This document shows positions 53,034 through 62,653 of a stretch of DNA of 64,000 bases, in pieces. Every line of letters starts with the position of its first letter. Position 1 is the first letter of the stretch. The stretch is taken from NCBI GenBank assembly GCA_963667455.2, contig CAXXFR010000029.1, positions 62,001 through 126,000 of the forward strand. The letters run 5' to 3'. This stretch comes from Bin55 sp963667455 (lineage in GTDB: Bacteria; Pseudomonadota; Gammaproteobacteria; Pseudomonadales; Azotimanducaceae). The translations under genes and the position numbers were made by a program. The notes beneath the pieces were generated by a model that ran no database searches, was not told the DNA's origin, and saw only the letters and a list, made by a program, of their open reading frames with translations.

Positions 53034-53696
53034 CTTGACATCCGACAAGACCGACGAGTGAATTTTCCGCCTGCTTGCGGTGGGGAGTGTCTATCACGGG
53101 ATCGTTGAGATCAGGAAACCATCTCTTGCTCCCTTGTCTACTACAGCTCTAACCGTTCACTGTGCGTCTTCGAGTGAGAGACAACTCGTACCTGTCGTGA
53201 CATAGCCGACCTACCAAGTACTCAATGGATGGTTGACTACCTCTGGACTCATTGGACCGGGCTTCGCCTCTCATGGCTCCTCGTCTGCCCGCGCTACTTT
53301 AGGTAGGGACCCCATAGTGAGCCCAACACAAGGGATTATCAATACATCCAGTGTTCAGATAGTCAGTCCCTGAAGAAAAACTCCCGTGTCTAGGGGCTTC
53401 TTCTTAACGTACGGGCGAATACCAATCAACCCTCTCTCATCGAGGAATCGCGACTGGGGCAAGGCGGTCGGTACGGCTAGTCCAATCAAACACTTCGAAA
53501 GGCGAACACTAGGCAACACAAGAACAAGAAGGAGTATCTCGTCAGAGAGTAGGTACCGTGCAAGCCTACGACTCTATCCCAATTCACTGATACGATACAC
53601 ACGGATCGATCTTTGAGTCCGTCGCAACGAATGGGCGGATCAAACTCCGCGAAGATCAATCAACTACACACTTATCGTGAACGGAGAACCGTTTCC
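53034..53696. other. Long intergenic region with an imperfect hairpin
   Basis: About 660 bases without a recognised gene. A plus-strand 76-codon frame (53386-53616) and the upstream extension of the esterase frame (from 53613) show no domain. An imperfect hairpin spans about 53372-53404: GAAGAA...CTCCC, loop, GGGG.CTTCTTC, followed by TTAA. It could be a terminator far from its gene or part of a small RNA. AGGT/ACCT-rich and direct-repeat-like bits (CTACCAAGTACTCAATGG) do not form a recognisable array. Confidence 0.4.
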
Positions 53697-54572
53697 ATGT
53701 TTCGAACCAATTCACAGAACCCTGCCTTCCGATTCTCAGCGTTGCTCTGCACTTTCGTGGCATTGGCGGCCGCACCTGCCCTAGCGGACAAGGAGTACAC
53801 GGAAGACGTAATCTACGGACACAAAGATGGTATGGCGCTCGTCTACCACGTCGTCAAACCTTCAGATCAGAACGGTGCCGCAGTTCTGCTGATGATCAGT
53901 GGCGGCTGGAACTCCTGGAGACTCAATGAACAAATCTTGACGGATTGGACGAGTTTTCTGTCAGACGCAGGATTCACCGTGTTCGGAGTAAACCATGGAA
54001 GTGCACCACGATACAAAGTCCCTGATGCTGTGTCCGATGTACGGCGTGCGGTGCGCCACATTCGAGCGAATGCCGAGAATTGGGGAATAGATGGAGATCG
54101 AATGGGAGTCTACGGAGCAAGTGCAGGTGGACATCTATCGCTGATGCTCGGTTTGGACAGCGACGACGGCAACACGGAATCCCCTGATCCCGTTGACCAA
54201 GTCTCGAATCGACTTCAAGCTGTTGTTGCCTACTTTCCCCCAACCGACCTTAAGGACATTGTGTCCATGGATTCGGACTTCCCTGCACTACGTTTCGATG
54301 CTCAACTGGCAGCTGCTAACTCTCCCATCGAATTCGTCTCCGAAGACGATCCACCTGTGCTGCTTATACATGGCGACCTTGACGAACTGGTGCCGATCGC
54401 ACACAGTGAGCGACTGAACGCGGCTCTGCTCGAGGTGAATGCATCGGTGGAATTCATCACGATCGAGGGTGCAGCACACAGTTTTGGCCAACCAGATCAC
54501 CAACGTCGAGTCTCCGAAGCGACACTGGATTGGTTCACCAAGAATCTAGGAGTCGAGACTTCAGAGGACTGA
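53697..54572 (+). CDS. Secreted alpha/beta-hydrolase (esterase family)
   Basis: Exported hydrolase of 291 residues from ATG 53697 (GGAGA 10 bases upstream). The signal peptide ends PALA-DK near residue 30. The alpha/beta fold shows the oxyanion-type segment MISGGWNSW, the nucleophile elbow GASAGG (Ser142), an acidic residue in LIHGDLDELVP, and His261 in GAAHSFG, so the Ser-Asp-His triad is complete. It resembles BD-FAE/carboxylesterase-like proteins; the substrate is unknown. The frame is open upstream to 53613, but that start would hide the signal peptide. Confidence 0.85.
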   Translation: MFRTNSQNPAFRFSALLCTFVALAAAPALADKEYTEDVIYGHKDGMALVYHVVKPSDQNGAAVLLMISGGWNSWRLNEQILTDWTSFLSDAGFTVFGVNHGSAPRYKVPDAVSDVRRAVRHIRANAENWGIDGDRMGVYGASAGGHLSLMLGLDSDDGNTESPDPVDQVSNRLQAVVAYFPPTDLKDIVSMDSDFPALRFDAQLAAANSPIEFVSEDDPPVLLIHGDLDELVPIAHSERLNAALLEVNASVEFITIEGAAHSFGQPDHQRRVSEATLDWFTKNLGVETSED

Positions 54573-54724
54573 GGCAACTTCTCATATGGGAGGTCTGACA
54601 ACATGGTGAAATCGGACCTCTCGTGAACATCGCCAAGGTCTGCCTTTCCAGTTCTTGAAACTAGACCCAACAACGTCCGCAATCCATTGAACTTGGAAGA
54701 CTCCACTCGAATCGAGGGACTCAA

Positions 54725-55891
54725 ATGACAGCCGTGATGCCAACCTACAACCGATATCCAGTCAGTTTTGTAAGAGGATCCGGATCGTACGTAGAAGACG
54801 AAAACGGCAACAAGTATCTCGATGCGCTCTCCGGGATTGCTGTCTGCGGGCTGGGACACGCACATCCCGCCGTTGCCAAGGCCATTTCGGACCAAGCTTC
54901 CACCCTTCTACATACCTCCAATCTCTACGGTATTCCCTTACAAACACAACTCGCGGAACGCCTTTGCGAAATCTCGGGGATGCAGAACGTCTTCTTCTGC
55001 AACTCCGGTGCGGAGTCGAACGAAGCCGCTCTCAAACTCGCGAGGCGTTATGGGAACGAGAGAAAGGTGTCAACACCTGTCGTGATCACCATGGAAGGCA
55101 GCTTTCACGGTCGCACGATGGCTACCCTTGCTGCAACGGGCAATCCAAAGGTACAAGCAGGATTCGAACCGTTGCTCACTGGATTTGTTCAAGTCCCTTA
55201 CAACGACATCGGAGCAGTCGAAGAAATCGCATCTCGATCAAATTCGGTTGTAGCGATTCTTGTAGAACCAGTACTCGGCGAAGGAGGAGTTCGTATTCCC
55301 GATGACAGCTACTTGCCGAGTCTTCGCAAACTGTGCGACCAGAACGAGTGGTTGTTGATGTTGGACGAAGTGCAAACAGGGAACGGTCGCACCGGAAAGT
55401 ACTTTGCTTTTCAACACTCCGATGTCATGCCCGATGTCGTCTCAACCGCGAAAGGCTTGGGGAACGGTGTTCCGATCGGAGCATGCCTCGCTCGAGGGGT
55501 CGCAGCCGAAACTCTCGTGGCCGGGACCCATGCGACAACTTTCGGAGGAAACCCGTTGGCATGTGCCGCTGCATTAGCAACCGTAGAAGAGTTGACCGAC
55601 GGCGGTGTGATCGAACAAGGAGCTGAAACGAGCGCACGGATTCTTGCTCGTCTCCGTGAAGGACTTGCTGGATGCAACACTGTGAAGGACATTCGAGGCA
55701 GAGGCATGATGATCGCCGTTGAACTGCACGAACCGTGTACGGAGCTTGTGGGCGAAGCGATGGATCAAAGGTTGCTTCTCAATGTGACCGCAGATTCCGT
55801 CATTCGAATGCTGCCACCGCTTAATCTCTCGCACGCAGATGCCGACCATGCGGCGCAAGTGGTCATCGATCTCGTTCGTAAACGTCAATGA
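54725..55891 (+). CDS. argD: Acetylornithine aminotransferase
   Basis: PLP enzyme that turns N-acetylglutamate semialdehyde into N-acetylornithine. The 388-residue class III aminotransferase has YPVSFVRGSGSYVEDENGNKYLDALSGIAV, FCNSGAESNEAALKLAR, GSFHGRT, LMLDEVQTGNGRTG and the Schiff-base lysine Lys243 in STAKGLGNG. Start ATG 54725 with GAGGGA upstream. Its stop overlaps the argF start by 4 bases (ATGA). Bacterial ArgD often also serves lysine synthesis (succinyl-DAP). Confidence 0.93.
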   Translation: MTAVMPTYNRYPVSFVRGSGSYVEDENGNKYLDALSGIAVCGLGHAHPAVAKAISDQASTLLHTSNLYGIPLQTQLAERLCEISGMQNVFFCNSGAESNEAALKLARRYGNERKVSTPVVITMEGSFHGRTMATLAATGNPKVQAGFEPLLTGFVQVPYNDIGAVEEIASRSNSVVAILVEPVLGEGGVRIPDDSYLPSLRKLCDQNEWLLMLDEVQTGNGRTGKYFAFQHSDVMPDVVSTAKGLGNGVPIGACLARGVAAETLVAGTHATTFGGNPLACAAALATVEELTDGGVIEQGAETSARILARLREGLAGCNTVKDIRGRGMMIAVELHEPCTELVGEAMDQRLLLNVTADSVIRMLPPLNLSHADADHAAQVVIDLVRKRQ

Positions 55892-56793
55892 AGCCGAGGC
55901 ATTTCCTTAGCCTCTTCGATTTCAGTCGCGACGAACTTCAGCAACTGATCGAACGCAGCATCGAGCTCAAGGCCATGCAACGCAATAGGCAAGACCACTC
56001 TACGTGTGCAGGTCGTGTGCTAGCAATGATCTTCGAACTGAGTTCTACTCGGACACGCATCGCATTCGAAACCGGCATGTATCAGCTCGGCGGATCCGCA
56101 GTGTTCCTCAATCCGACGGATACACAACTTGGACGTGGGGAACCCACTGAGGACACCGCAAGAGTGCTCTCTCGGGTGGTTGACATCGTAATGATCCGCG
56201 CCAGGGACCATGCCACTTTGACTCGATTTGCTGAGTACTCGGACATTCCAGTGATCAATGCGATGACCAATCAGTTGCACCCATGTCAGCTATTGGCAGA
56301 CATGATGACTTGGATCGAGTCTCGTGGCTCGATCAGCGGAAAACGCGTTGCGTTTATTGGCGACGGCTACAACATGTGCAACAGCTACATCGAGGCATCG
56401 GTTCAGTTCGATTTTGAACTCAGGATTGCAACCCCGCCGCAGTTTGCTCCCACACACATTCCATCGAGTGCCACGAGTCACGTTGAATCGTTTACTTCTG
56501 CGACTGAAGCCGTAGCGGGGGCAGATCTCGTTGCCACGGACGTATGGTCGTCAATGGGTCAGGATCGAAGTTCCGAAATCAAGCAACTCTTTGAGGGCTT
56601 TCAAGTGACATCTGACCTATTGGATCGAGCAAGCCCAGACTGCATGTTCCTGCATTGCCTTCCTGCACATCGAGGGGAGGAAGTTGACGAGCATGTCCTA
56701 GACGATCCTCGGTCAGCCGTCTGGGAGGAAGCTGAAAACAGGTTACATTCTCAAAAAGCTCTGATCGAGGTGTTACTGCGGTCTGAGTCCTAG
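55888..56793 (+). CDS. argF: Ornithine carbamoyltransferase
   Basis: Makes citrulline from ornithine and carbamoyl phosphate. The 301-residue protein has all family motifs: carbamoyl-phosphate site SSTRTR (52-57), HPCQ (131-134) and the ornithine site HCLPAHRGEE (about 256-265). It follows argD with a 4-base overlap. Its product would need ArgG, whose only visible copy (41.3-42.5 kb) is frameshifted. Confidence 0.95.
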   Translation: MKPRHFLSLFDFSRDELQQLIERSIELKAMQRNRQDHSTCAGRVLAMIFELSSTRTRIAFETGMYQLGGSAVFLNPTDTQLGRGEPTEDTARVLSRVVDIVMIRARDHATLTRFAEYSDIPVINAMTNQLHPCQLLADMMTWIESRGSISGKRVAFIGDGYNMCNSYIEASVQFDFELRIATPPQFAPTHIPSSATSHVESFTSATEAVAGADLVATDVWSSMGQDRSSEIKQLFEGFQVTSDLLDRASPDCMFLHCLPAHRGEEVDEHVLDDPRSAVWEEAENRLHSQKALIEVLLRSES

Positions 56794-56816
56794 TCCCCTA
56801 GCAGCTTCACCGCAAC

Positions 56817-59075
56817 CTAGAGTTCACCCATTGCCTCGGCTCTCTTGGATATCCACAACGCGAGTTCGTCGTGCCCTCCTTCGAACGCCCAACCCACTGC
56901 CGAGCCGCCCCACTGGGCTTCACGCAACCTAGGGTCGCCGCCTTTGTCCAACAGCAACTCCACCATCGCCCGATCTCCGTTGATCGCCGCGTTGTGAAGT
57001 GCTCTCACGTCCCCGTACAGAGTAGAGTTTGGGTCCACACCAGCCTCAAGCAAGCACTTCGCAATTTGCAGGTTGCCAAGAGTTACCGACTCGTGGAATG
57101 CTTCTAGCACACGATTTGATGCAAGGTCTAAGTCGGCGATAAAGTCACTCAATGCGCCTTGCAGATCTTGCTCATACATGTCCACAAGCAGTTGCCAACC
57201 CTCGGTGACAGTCGCGCCTGCACTTACCAGCTTGTGGGTCATCGCCAGCGTCAATCCCTGTTCTCGAGGATGCCCTGACGAAGTCAACAAACCGACAGTC
57301 GTATTACCGGGGCCACCGCGATACGTGTAGGAAGTTGCGTCAGCATCGCAACCAAGATCGTCGATCAAATAGTCCATGATCTCCAGAACGTTACTTGGCG
57401 TTTTTTGACGTTCTCCTTCAAATCCGTTGACACCAATGTAGTTCAACAGAGTGCAACGATGTGGTCGAGGTGATCGAGCTTGTGCGAAGTGAGGTCGATC
57501 CGAACAAATACTCTTCAACTTGTCGAGATCCCCTGCAGAGATTGCACCTGCAGCTTCATCGAACGCATCTTGATCTGAGAGCGACAGCATCAAGTCGGAT
57601 TTGGCATCCTGCGCCCCACCAAGCAGTTCCAACAATCGTTGGTCGCATTTGTCGCTAAGCAACGCTGCATCAATCGGAGCTTGACCTCGATAGTTCACCA
57701 GATTCGGATCCGCTCCTGCGGACATGAGTGCACCACAAGATCTCTTGTCACCGAGAAAGGCAGATCGGTGAAGTGCGGTGTTGCCGTCGTAGTCGATCGC
57801 ATTGGGATTCATCCCACCTTTCAGGAGCATCCGCACTGCTACGGCATCTTTCTCTCTCACAGCATGACTCAACCAAAGGTGGTCTTCATACCTCCATTCA
57901 TCCGGATCCGGCAATGCCTTTTGCAAGTCAGATGCTCGGCGTCGGTCATGGGCAAACACCGCTCCCACCCAAGTATCCACTGCGCTGCACTCGCTCATCT
58001 TTGCGCCGAATAGACGAAACAGTGAAACGTAGTCTTTCAGATTCAGTGCGACTGCCAATGAAAGAGGGGTCCGTCCCCCTGCGTCCGTTTGAACCAGCGA
58101 GGTTTGAAATCCGATCAGTAACGCTCCTACTCGACTCGGCGCACCATCCATAATTGCTTCGTGCAGTCCGTTACCCTCGAATCCACGGATGGTCTTGTTC
58201 CAGTTCGGATCTGCTCCTGCACCCAAGAGCTTTCGCACCATTTCCTCCTCGCCCTTGAAAATTGCATGCGTCAAGGCATGGCATAGGTGCCACTGGGGAG
58301 GTCTGACAGACACGAGCACGTCCAGGTTGGACACAGATCCCAATTCAACTGCATACCACAATGCACATCCTTCGTAGAGAGTCGGTCCATCATGGAGATC
58401 GACATCCGCTTCGAGCAATCGCATAGTGAGACCGGTATCTTCTCGACAACCAATCGCGCCACCAAGAACCGTTCGATAACCCCGAATGGTTTCGCTTTCG
58501 AAGTGGCCAACATTGGGATCTGCACCTAAACTCAGCAAGCTGTCGATGGTGGAAGGCGTGAAGTTCTCATCAAACAACTTCAATTTCGTGCAACAAGCGT
58601 AAGTCAGGGGATGCCATCCCAACGGACCGATCCGTTCGTTGACGGTGGCTTTAGAGAACTCCTGGGAGACTTCTCTTTTTCCGAGAGACAAGGCGACAGC
58701 CAGCGAGTTGTCGAGGAGTTGTTCATGGGTCTGGGATAGGTAGGTCACCCTGGACTGGTTGCCCATGACGGCGGCTGCTATCAACGATCGTTCAGCGGCT
58801 TCGTTTGACTGTTCAGCGGCACTGTGCAAAGAATGCCAATCGTCGAATGATTCAAAGCCTTCCTGCCGAGCTATCAGTTCCTGAGCCAGTTCGAGCTCAG
58901 ACCGATTGCCTCGATTCACCGACCATCTATCGAGGCTTGCTTCAAACGGGACAGGTTCACGTTTCACACGCGACACGAGTGAATTGACACGAGGCGCGAA
59001 ACCCCTAGTCGACTGTGCGAATGCTTTCTCCGTGAACGTCAGCGGTCGTTCGATGTCACTCATCGTGTCATGCAT
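56817..59075 (-). CDS. Large ankyrin-repeat protein
   Basis: The 752-residue soluble protein contains several ankyrin-type helix pairs. The clearest lie at about 270-300 (HALTHAIFKGEEEMVRKLLGAGADPN), 430-475 (NALDYDGNTALHRSAF-like YDGNTALHRSAFLGDKRSC, SAGADPNLVNYRGQAP) and 665-735 (ESVTLGNLQIAKCLLEAGVDPN, RALHNAAINGDRAMVELLLDKGGDP). The repeats mediate protein binding. There is no signal peptide, membrane segment or recognised enzymatic domain; the first 100 residues are charged and non-repeat. Large ankyrin proteins are enriched in host-associated bacteria, where some are secreted effectors, but no secretion signal is visible here. ATG 59075; ATG 59063 is an alternative. Confidence 0.85.
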   Translation of the reverse strand: MHDTMSDIERPLTFTEKAFAQSTRGFAPRVNSLVSRVKREPVPFEASLDRWSVNRGNRSELELAQELIARQEGFESFDDWHSLHSAAEQSNEAAERSLIAAAVMGNQSRVTYLSQTHEQLLDNSLAVALSLGKREVSQEFSKATVNERIGPLGWHPLTYACCTKLKLFDENFTPSTIDSLLSLGADPNVGHFESETIRGYRTVLGGAIGCREDTGLTMRLLEADVDLHDGPTLYEGCALWYAVELGSVSNLDVLVSVRPPQWHLCHALTHAIFKGEEEMVRKLLGAGADPNWNKTIRGFEGNGLHEAIMDGAPSRVGALLIGFQTSLVQTDAGGRTPLSLAVALNLKDYVSLFRLFGAKMSECSAVDTWVGAVFAHDRRRASDLQKALPDPDEWRYEDHLWLSHAVREKDAVAVRMLLKGGMNPNAIDYDGNTALHRSAFLGDKRSCGALMSAGADPNLVNYRGQAPIDAALLSDKCDQRLLELLGGAQDAKSDLMLSLSDQDAFDEAAGAISAGDLDKLKSICSDRPHFAQARSPRPHRCTLLNYIGVNGFEGERQKTPSNVLEIMDYLIDDLGCDADATSYTYRGGPGNTTVGLLTSSGHPREQGLTLAMTHKLVSAGATVTEGWQLLVDMYEQDLQGALSDFIADLDLASNRVLEAFHESVTLGNLQIAKCLLEAGVDPNSTLYGDVRALHNAAINGDRAMVELLLDKGGDPRLREAQWGGSAVGWAFEGGHDELALWISKRAEAMGEL

Positions 59076-59595
59076 AGGTTGCTCTCATTAAGTTATTGGT
59101 CACTGAACGATTCCATCTTGGTTGGGTTTCAACATGGTCACAAGAAGAGTCTGCAACGAGCAACTCGAAAGGTGTTGTGGCTTCCACGTCAGTCTGGCTT
59201 CGTCAAGCTACGATTCTCAATAGCGTACAACGCTTGGATTTGACGTGGGTCTAGAGGCTACTGGAAAGTCAGATGTGCGAGTTGCAAAGCAACCCGATGG
59301 AACCTGACAGATTTGACGAGGCACCTCTATCTAGCTCGACCCGATACTCGCGCAGTTCAGCCTGTTGCTGGGCTTGAAATCGGGGCGATTTCGCGAAAAA
59401 CGGCCGACCAATTTCGAGATGTGCGGCTGGATTCCTAAGTCTTTACGCAACGTATTTGGCATATGTTAGTATTGCTTTTTCCAATGGGACGCTGTGCGCA
59501 CTCTGCACAGACGCAAGTCGCCAAATTTGGAACGAACGCACAATACTCGTCCGTTCGTTTAGGGGCAAGTCAGGATCAAACACGGAGACAGGGAC
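59076..59595. promoter_or_regulatory. Region upstream of nrdAB
   Basis: This 520-base gap lies between the divergent ankyrin gene and nrdA. I looked for NrdR boxes (ACAC-AT-rich-GTGT type palindromes) and found none. The final 130 bases include TTTACG...TTAGTAT (about 59440-59470), a weak promoter candidate. No gene is recognised in the gap. Confidence 0.4.
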
Positions 59596-62544
59596 GTGAC
59601 CGTGAAGGGAGAAGATGCGCCGTCGGAAAGCTCGGCGCAAGAGCAGGCTCAATACATGAACAGCGAAGGTTCGCTACGTGTCATCAAGCGCGATGGAAAC
59701 GTCGTTGCGTTTGATGGCAACAAGATAGTTGCAGCAATAACAAAGGCGTTTATCGCAGTGGAAGGCACTGACTTTACGACTGCAAGCCATGTACGCAAGC
59801 AAATTCAGCAATTGGCAAATTCCGTTTCGGAGCGCGTCACGCGTGGTACCCCTGAAGGAGGTGCCGTTGGTATCGAAGACATTCAGGATCAAGTCGAACT
59901 CGCTTTGATGCGCGCAGAACTGCAACGCATCGCTCGCGCTTACGTGATCTATCGCCAGAACCGAGCTGAAAAGAGATTGGAAGAAGAACGCGAGCAGTTT
60001 CAGTTGGCGGATACCACACTGCGATACACGCGAGCCGACGGAACCAAGGCTCCTCTGGAAAAAGGGGTTTGGGCGGATGTTCTCGATGAAGTGACCGCAG
60101 GTTTGGGCGAAGTCGATGCCGACAAGCTATTCGCCAATATGGTTCAAAACGCCCACAACGAAATGACCGAACAGGAAGTCTTTTCGCTTCTTACCTTGAC
60201 GGCCAAAGATCTGATCGAGACCGAGCCAGAGTACAGTTTTGTCGCTTCTCGTTTGCTACTGGTCAGGCTGAAGCTCGAGGTTGCGGACTTCCTTATTCCG
60301 GACTTGGTCTTTCCCAATGGACAAGTGTCTCGCGCTAGTGCAAACGATCTCTACTCGGCGGCGTTTCCGGCCTTCATTCGGCGAGGCGTCGAACTAGGAT
60401 TTCTCAATCCTGAACTCGCGCAGTTCGACCTTGGACAACTCGCGAATAGCCTTGACCCAGATCGAGACTTGCAATTTGCCTACTTGGGACTGCAAACACT
60501 CTACGACCGTTACTTTATACACAGCGAAGAGACCAGAATCGAACTGCCACAGATTTTCTTCATGCGGGTGGCAATGGGACTAGCTCTAAACGAAACGGAC
60601 CGCGAAGCTCGGGCGATTGAGTTCTACGAGACCCTCTCGTCTTTCACTTTCATGAGCTCCACTCCAACTCTGTTCAATTCCGGAAGCGTACGGTCGCAGC
60701 TGTCTTCGTGCTACATCTCAACCGTTCCCGATGACTTGGGTGGCATCTACGGTTCGATTCACGATAACGCAATGTTGTCGAAGTGGGCTGGCGGTTTGGG
60801 TAATGACTGGACGCGGGTGCGAGCAATGGGCTCCTACATACGAGGCACCAACGGAAAGTCGCAGGGCGTGGTTCCTTTCCTCAAAGTTGTCAATGACACA
60901 GCGATTGCTGTGAACCAGGGTGGCAAACGCAAAGGAGCTGTTTGTTCGTATCTGGAGACATGGCACTTGGATATCGAGCAGTTTCTGGAGCTATGGAAGA
61001 ACACCGGCGACGAACGACGTAGAACCCCTGAAATGCATACCGCGAACTGGATTCCCGATCTGTTCATGGAACGCGTATTTAACAAACAGCCGTGGACTCT
61101 GTTTTCTCCTCACGATGTGCCTGATCTCCATGAACTCTACGGTCAAGAGTTTCGAGTTGCATACGAAGACGCTGAAGCGAGAACTCGTTCCGGAGAAATC
61201 AAGCAATTCAAAGTCGTGCCTGCGGAAAAACTGTGGCACTCGATCATAGACATGTTGTACGAGACTGGCCATCCGTGGATCACTTTCAAAGACGCTATCA
61301 ACATTCGTTCGCCCCAGCAACATAGCGGAGTCATTCACTCCTCAAACCTTTGCACGGAAATCACGCTCAACACGTCCGACGACGAGATAGCGGTGTGCAA
61401 TCTGGGGTCGCTCAATCTGGCGAAGCATGTTGACGAACACGGCGACTTGGACTACGACAAGCTACACACTACGGTGCGCACTGCAATTCGAATGCTCGAC
61501 AACGTTATCGACATCAACTACTACGCTGTTCCGACCGCTCGCAATTCCAATATGCGCCATCGTCCTATTGGTCTTGGCTTGATGGGTTTCCAAGACGCTC
61601 TGTACGCGAAGCGAATTCCTTATTGCAGCGATGCGGCAGTTCAATTCGCTGACAACTCCATGGAAGCCATCTCGTATTTCGCCATTGAAGCATCAAGCGA
61701 TTTGGCAAAGGAACGCGGCACATACCACACTTATGACGGTTCTTTGTGGAGCAAGGGCATGCTTCCCATCGACACGTTAAGCAAGTTGCGAGAAGAACGA
61801 AGCAATGAAGAATTTGCGCAGTTCGACATGTCGACCACCATGGACTGGGACACGTTGCGCGACAAGGTCAAGTCGCAGGGCATGCGCAATTCCAATGTCA
61901 TGGCAGTGGCCCCTACTGCGACGATCGCCAATATCACCGGTGTCAACATGTCCATTGAACCAATGTTGTTCAATCTGTTCGTCAAGGCCAACCTCTCCGG
62001 GAACTTCACCATCGTCAATCCTCATCTCATCAAAGACCTTAAGAAACTGGCTATCTGGGACGAAGTCATGAGGGTCGATCTGAAAGCCAACAACGGTAGC
62101 GTGCAAGAAATCGATCGAATCCCGAAAGATCTGAAGGAGCTCTACATGACCGCTTACGAGCTCGACCAAAACTGGCTGGTTGAGAGCGCAGCTCGACGAC
62201 AGAAGTGGATTGACCAGAGCCAATCACTCAACTTGCATGCCGCTCGACCCCATGGAAGGGTTATCGACGAGATGTATCGCAATGCATGGAAGTATGGTCT
62301 CAAGACCACCTACTACCTTCGAACTCTCAGTGCTTCCGACACGGAAAAGTCGACCGTTGACGACGATGATTCGCTGATTTCCGTACATGCTCCGACCAGT
62401 ACCGAATCGCCACCGGCTACAGGATCCAGTACCACCCACAGATCGTCGACGGTGGCACCAAATGCATCCAGCATGCCGTCGATTGCAAGTATGTTGCCCA
62501 ATGCTTGTTCGATTGACGACCCTGATTGCGATGCGTGCGAATGA
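59596..62544 (+). CDS. nrdA: Class Ia ribonucleoside-diphosphate reductase, alpha subunit
   Basis: Reduces ribonucleotides to deoxyribonucleotides. The 982-residue protein is long. An N-terminal ATP-cone (about 27-115: IKRDGNVVAFDGNKIVAAI) provides allosteric control. The catalytic domain has the redox cysteine Cys372 (SSCYISTV), Cys586 with Glu588 (NLCTEI) and the partner Cys601 (VCNLGSLNL), plus the radical-path tyrosines in TTYYLRTL. The C-terminal tail carries the shuttle CxxC at 978-981 (DCDACE). A Ser/Thr/Pro-rich linker of about 60 residues joins the two. The start is GTG 59596; GTG 59602 is next. nrdB follows after 109 bases. Confidence 0.95.
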   Translation: MTVKGEDAPSESSAQEQAQYMNSEGSLRVIKRDGNVVAFDGNKIVAAITKAFIAVEGTDFTTASHVRKQIQQLANSVSERVTRGTPEGGAVGIEDIQDQVELALMRAELQRIARAYVIYRQNRAEKRLEEEREQFQLADTTLRYTRADGTKAPLEKGVWADVLDEVTAGLGEVDADKLFANMVQNAHNEMTEQEVFSLLTLTAKDLIETEPEYSFVASRLLLVRLKLEVADFLIPDLVFPNGQVSRASANDLYSAAFPAFIRRGVELGFLNPELAQFDLGQLANSLDPDRDLQFAYLGLQTLYDRYFIHSEETRIELPQIFFMRVAMGLALNETDREARAIEFYETLSSFTFMSSTPTLFNSGSVRSQLSSCYISTVPDDLGGIYGSIHDNAMLSKWAGGLGNDWTRVRAMGSYIRGTNGKSQGVVPFLKVVNDTAIAVNQGGKRKGAVCSYLETWHLDIEQFLELWKNTGDERRRTPEMHTANWIPDLFMERVFNKQPWTLFSPHDVPDLHELYGQEFRVAYEDAEARTRSGEIKQFKVVPAEKLWHSIIDMLYETGHPWITFKDAINIRSPQQHSGVIHSSNLCTEITLNTSDDEIAVCNLGSLNLAKHVDEHGDLDYDKLHTTVRTAIRMLDNVIDINYYAVPTARNSNMRHRPIGLGLMGFQDALYAKRIPYCSDAAVQFADNSMEAISYFAIEASSDLAKERGTYHTYDGSLWSKGMLPIDTLSKLREERSNEEFAQFDMSTTMDWDTLRDKVKSQGMRNSNVMAVAPTATIANITGVNMSIEPMLFNLFVKANLSGNFTIVNPHLIKDLKKLAIWDEVMRVDLKANNGSVQEIDRIPKDLKELYMTAYELDQNWLVESAARRQKWIDQSQSLNLHAARPHGRVIDEMYRNAWKYGLKTTYYLRTLSASDTEKSTVDDDDSLISVHAPTSTESPPATGSSTTHRSSTVAPNASSMPSIASMLPNACSIDDPDCDACE

Positions 62545-62653
62545 TCAAGACCCGGACACTGACCACAGCTTGCTCAGCAACGGGAATCGGGGCATAACAA
62601 ATCGTTACAATGAAACTGTAACAATTCGCTAACAACTAGGAGCTACTGACACC

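Noticed and set aside
59436..59595. NrdR boxes upstream of nrdA
   Set aside because: No ACAC-AT-rich-GTGT palindromes were found by eye.
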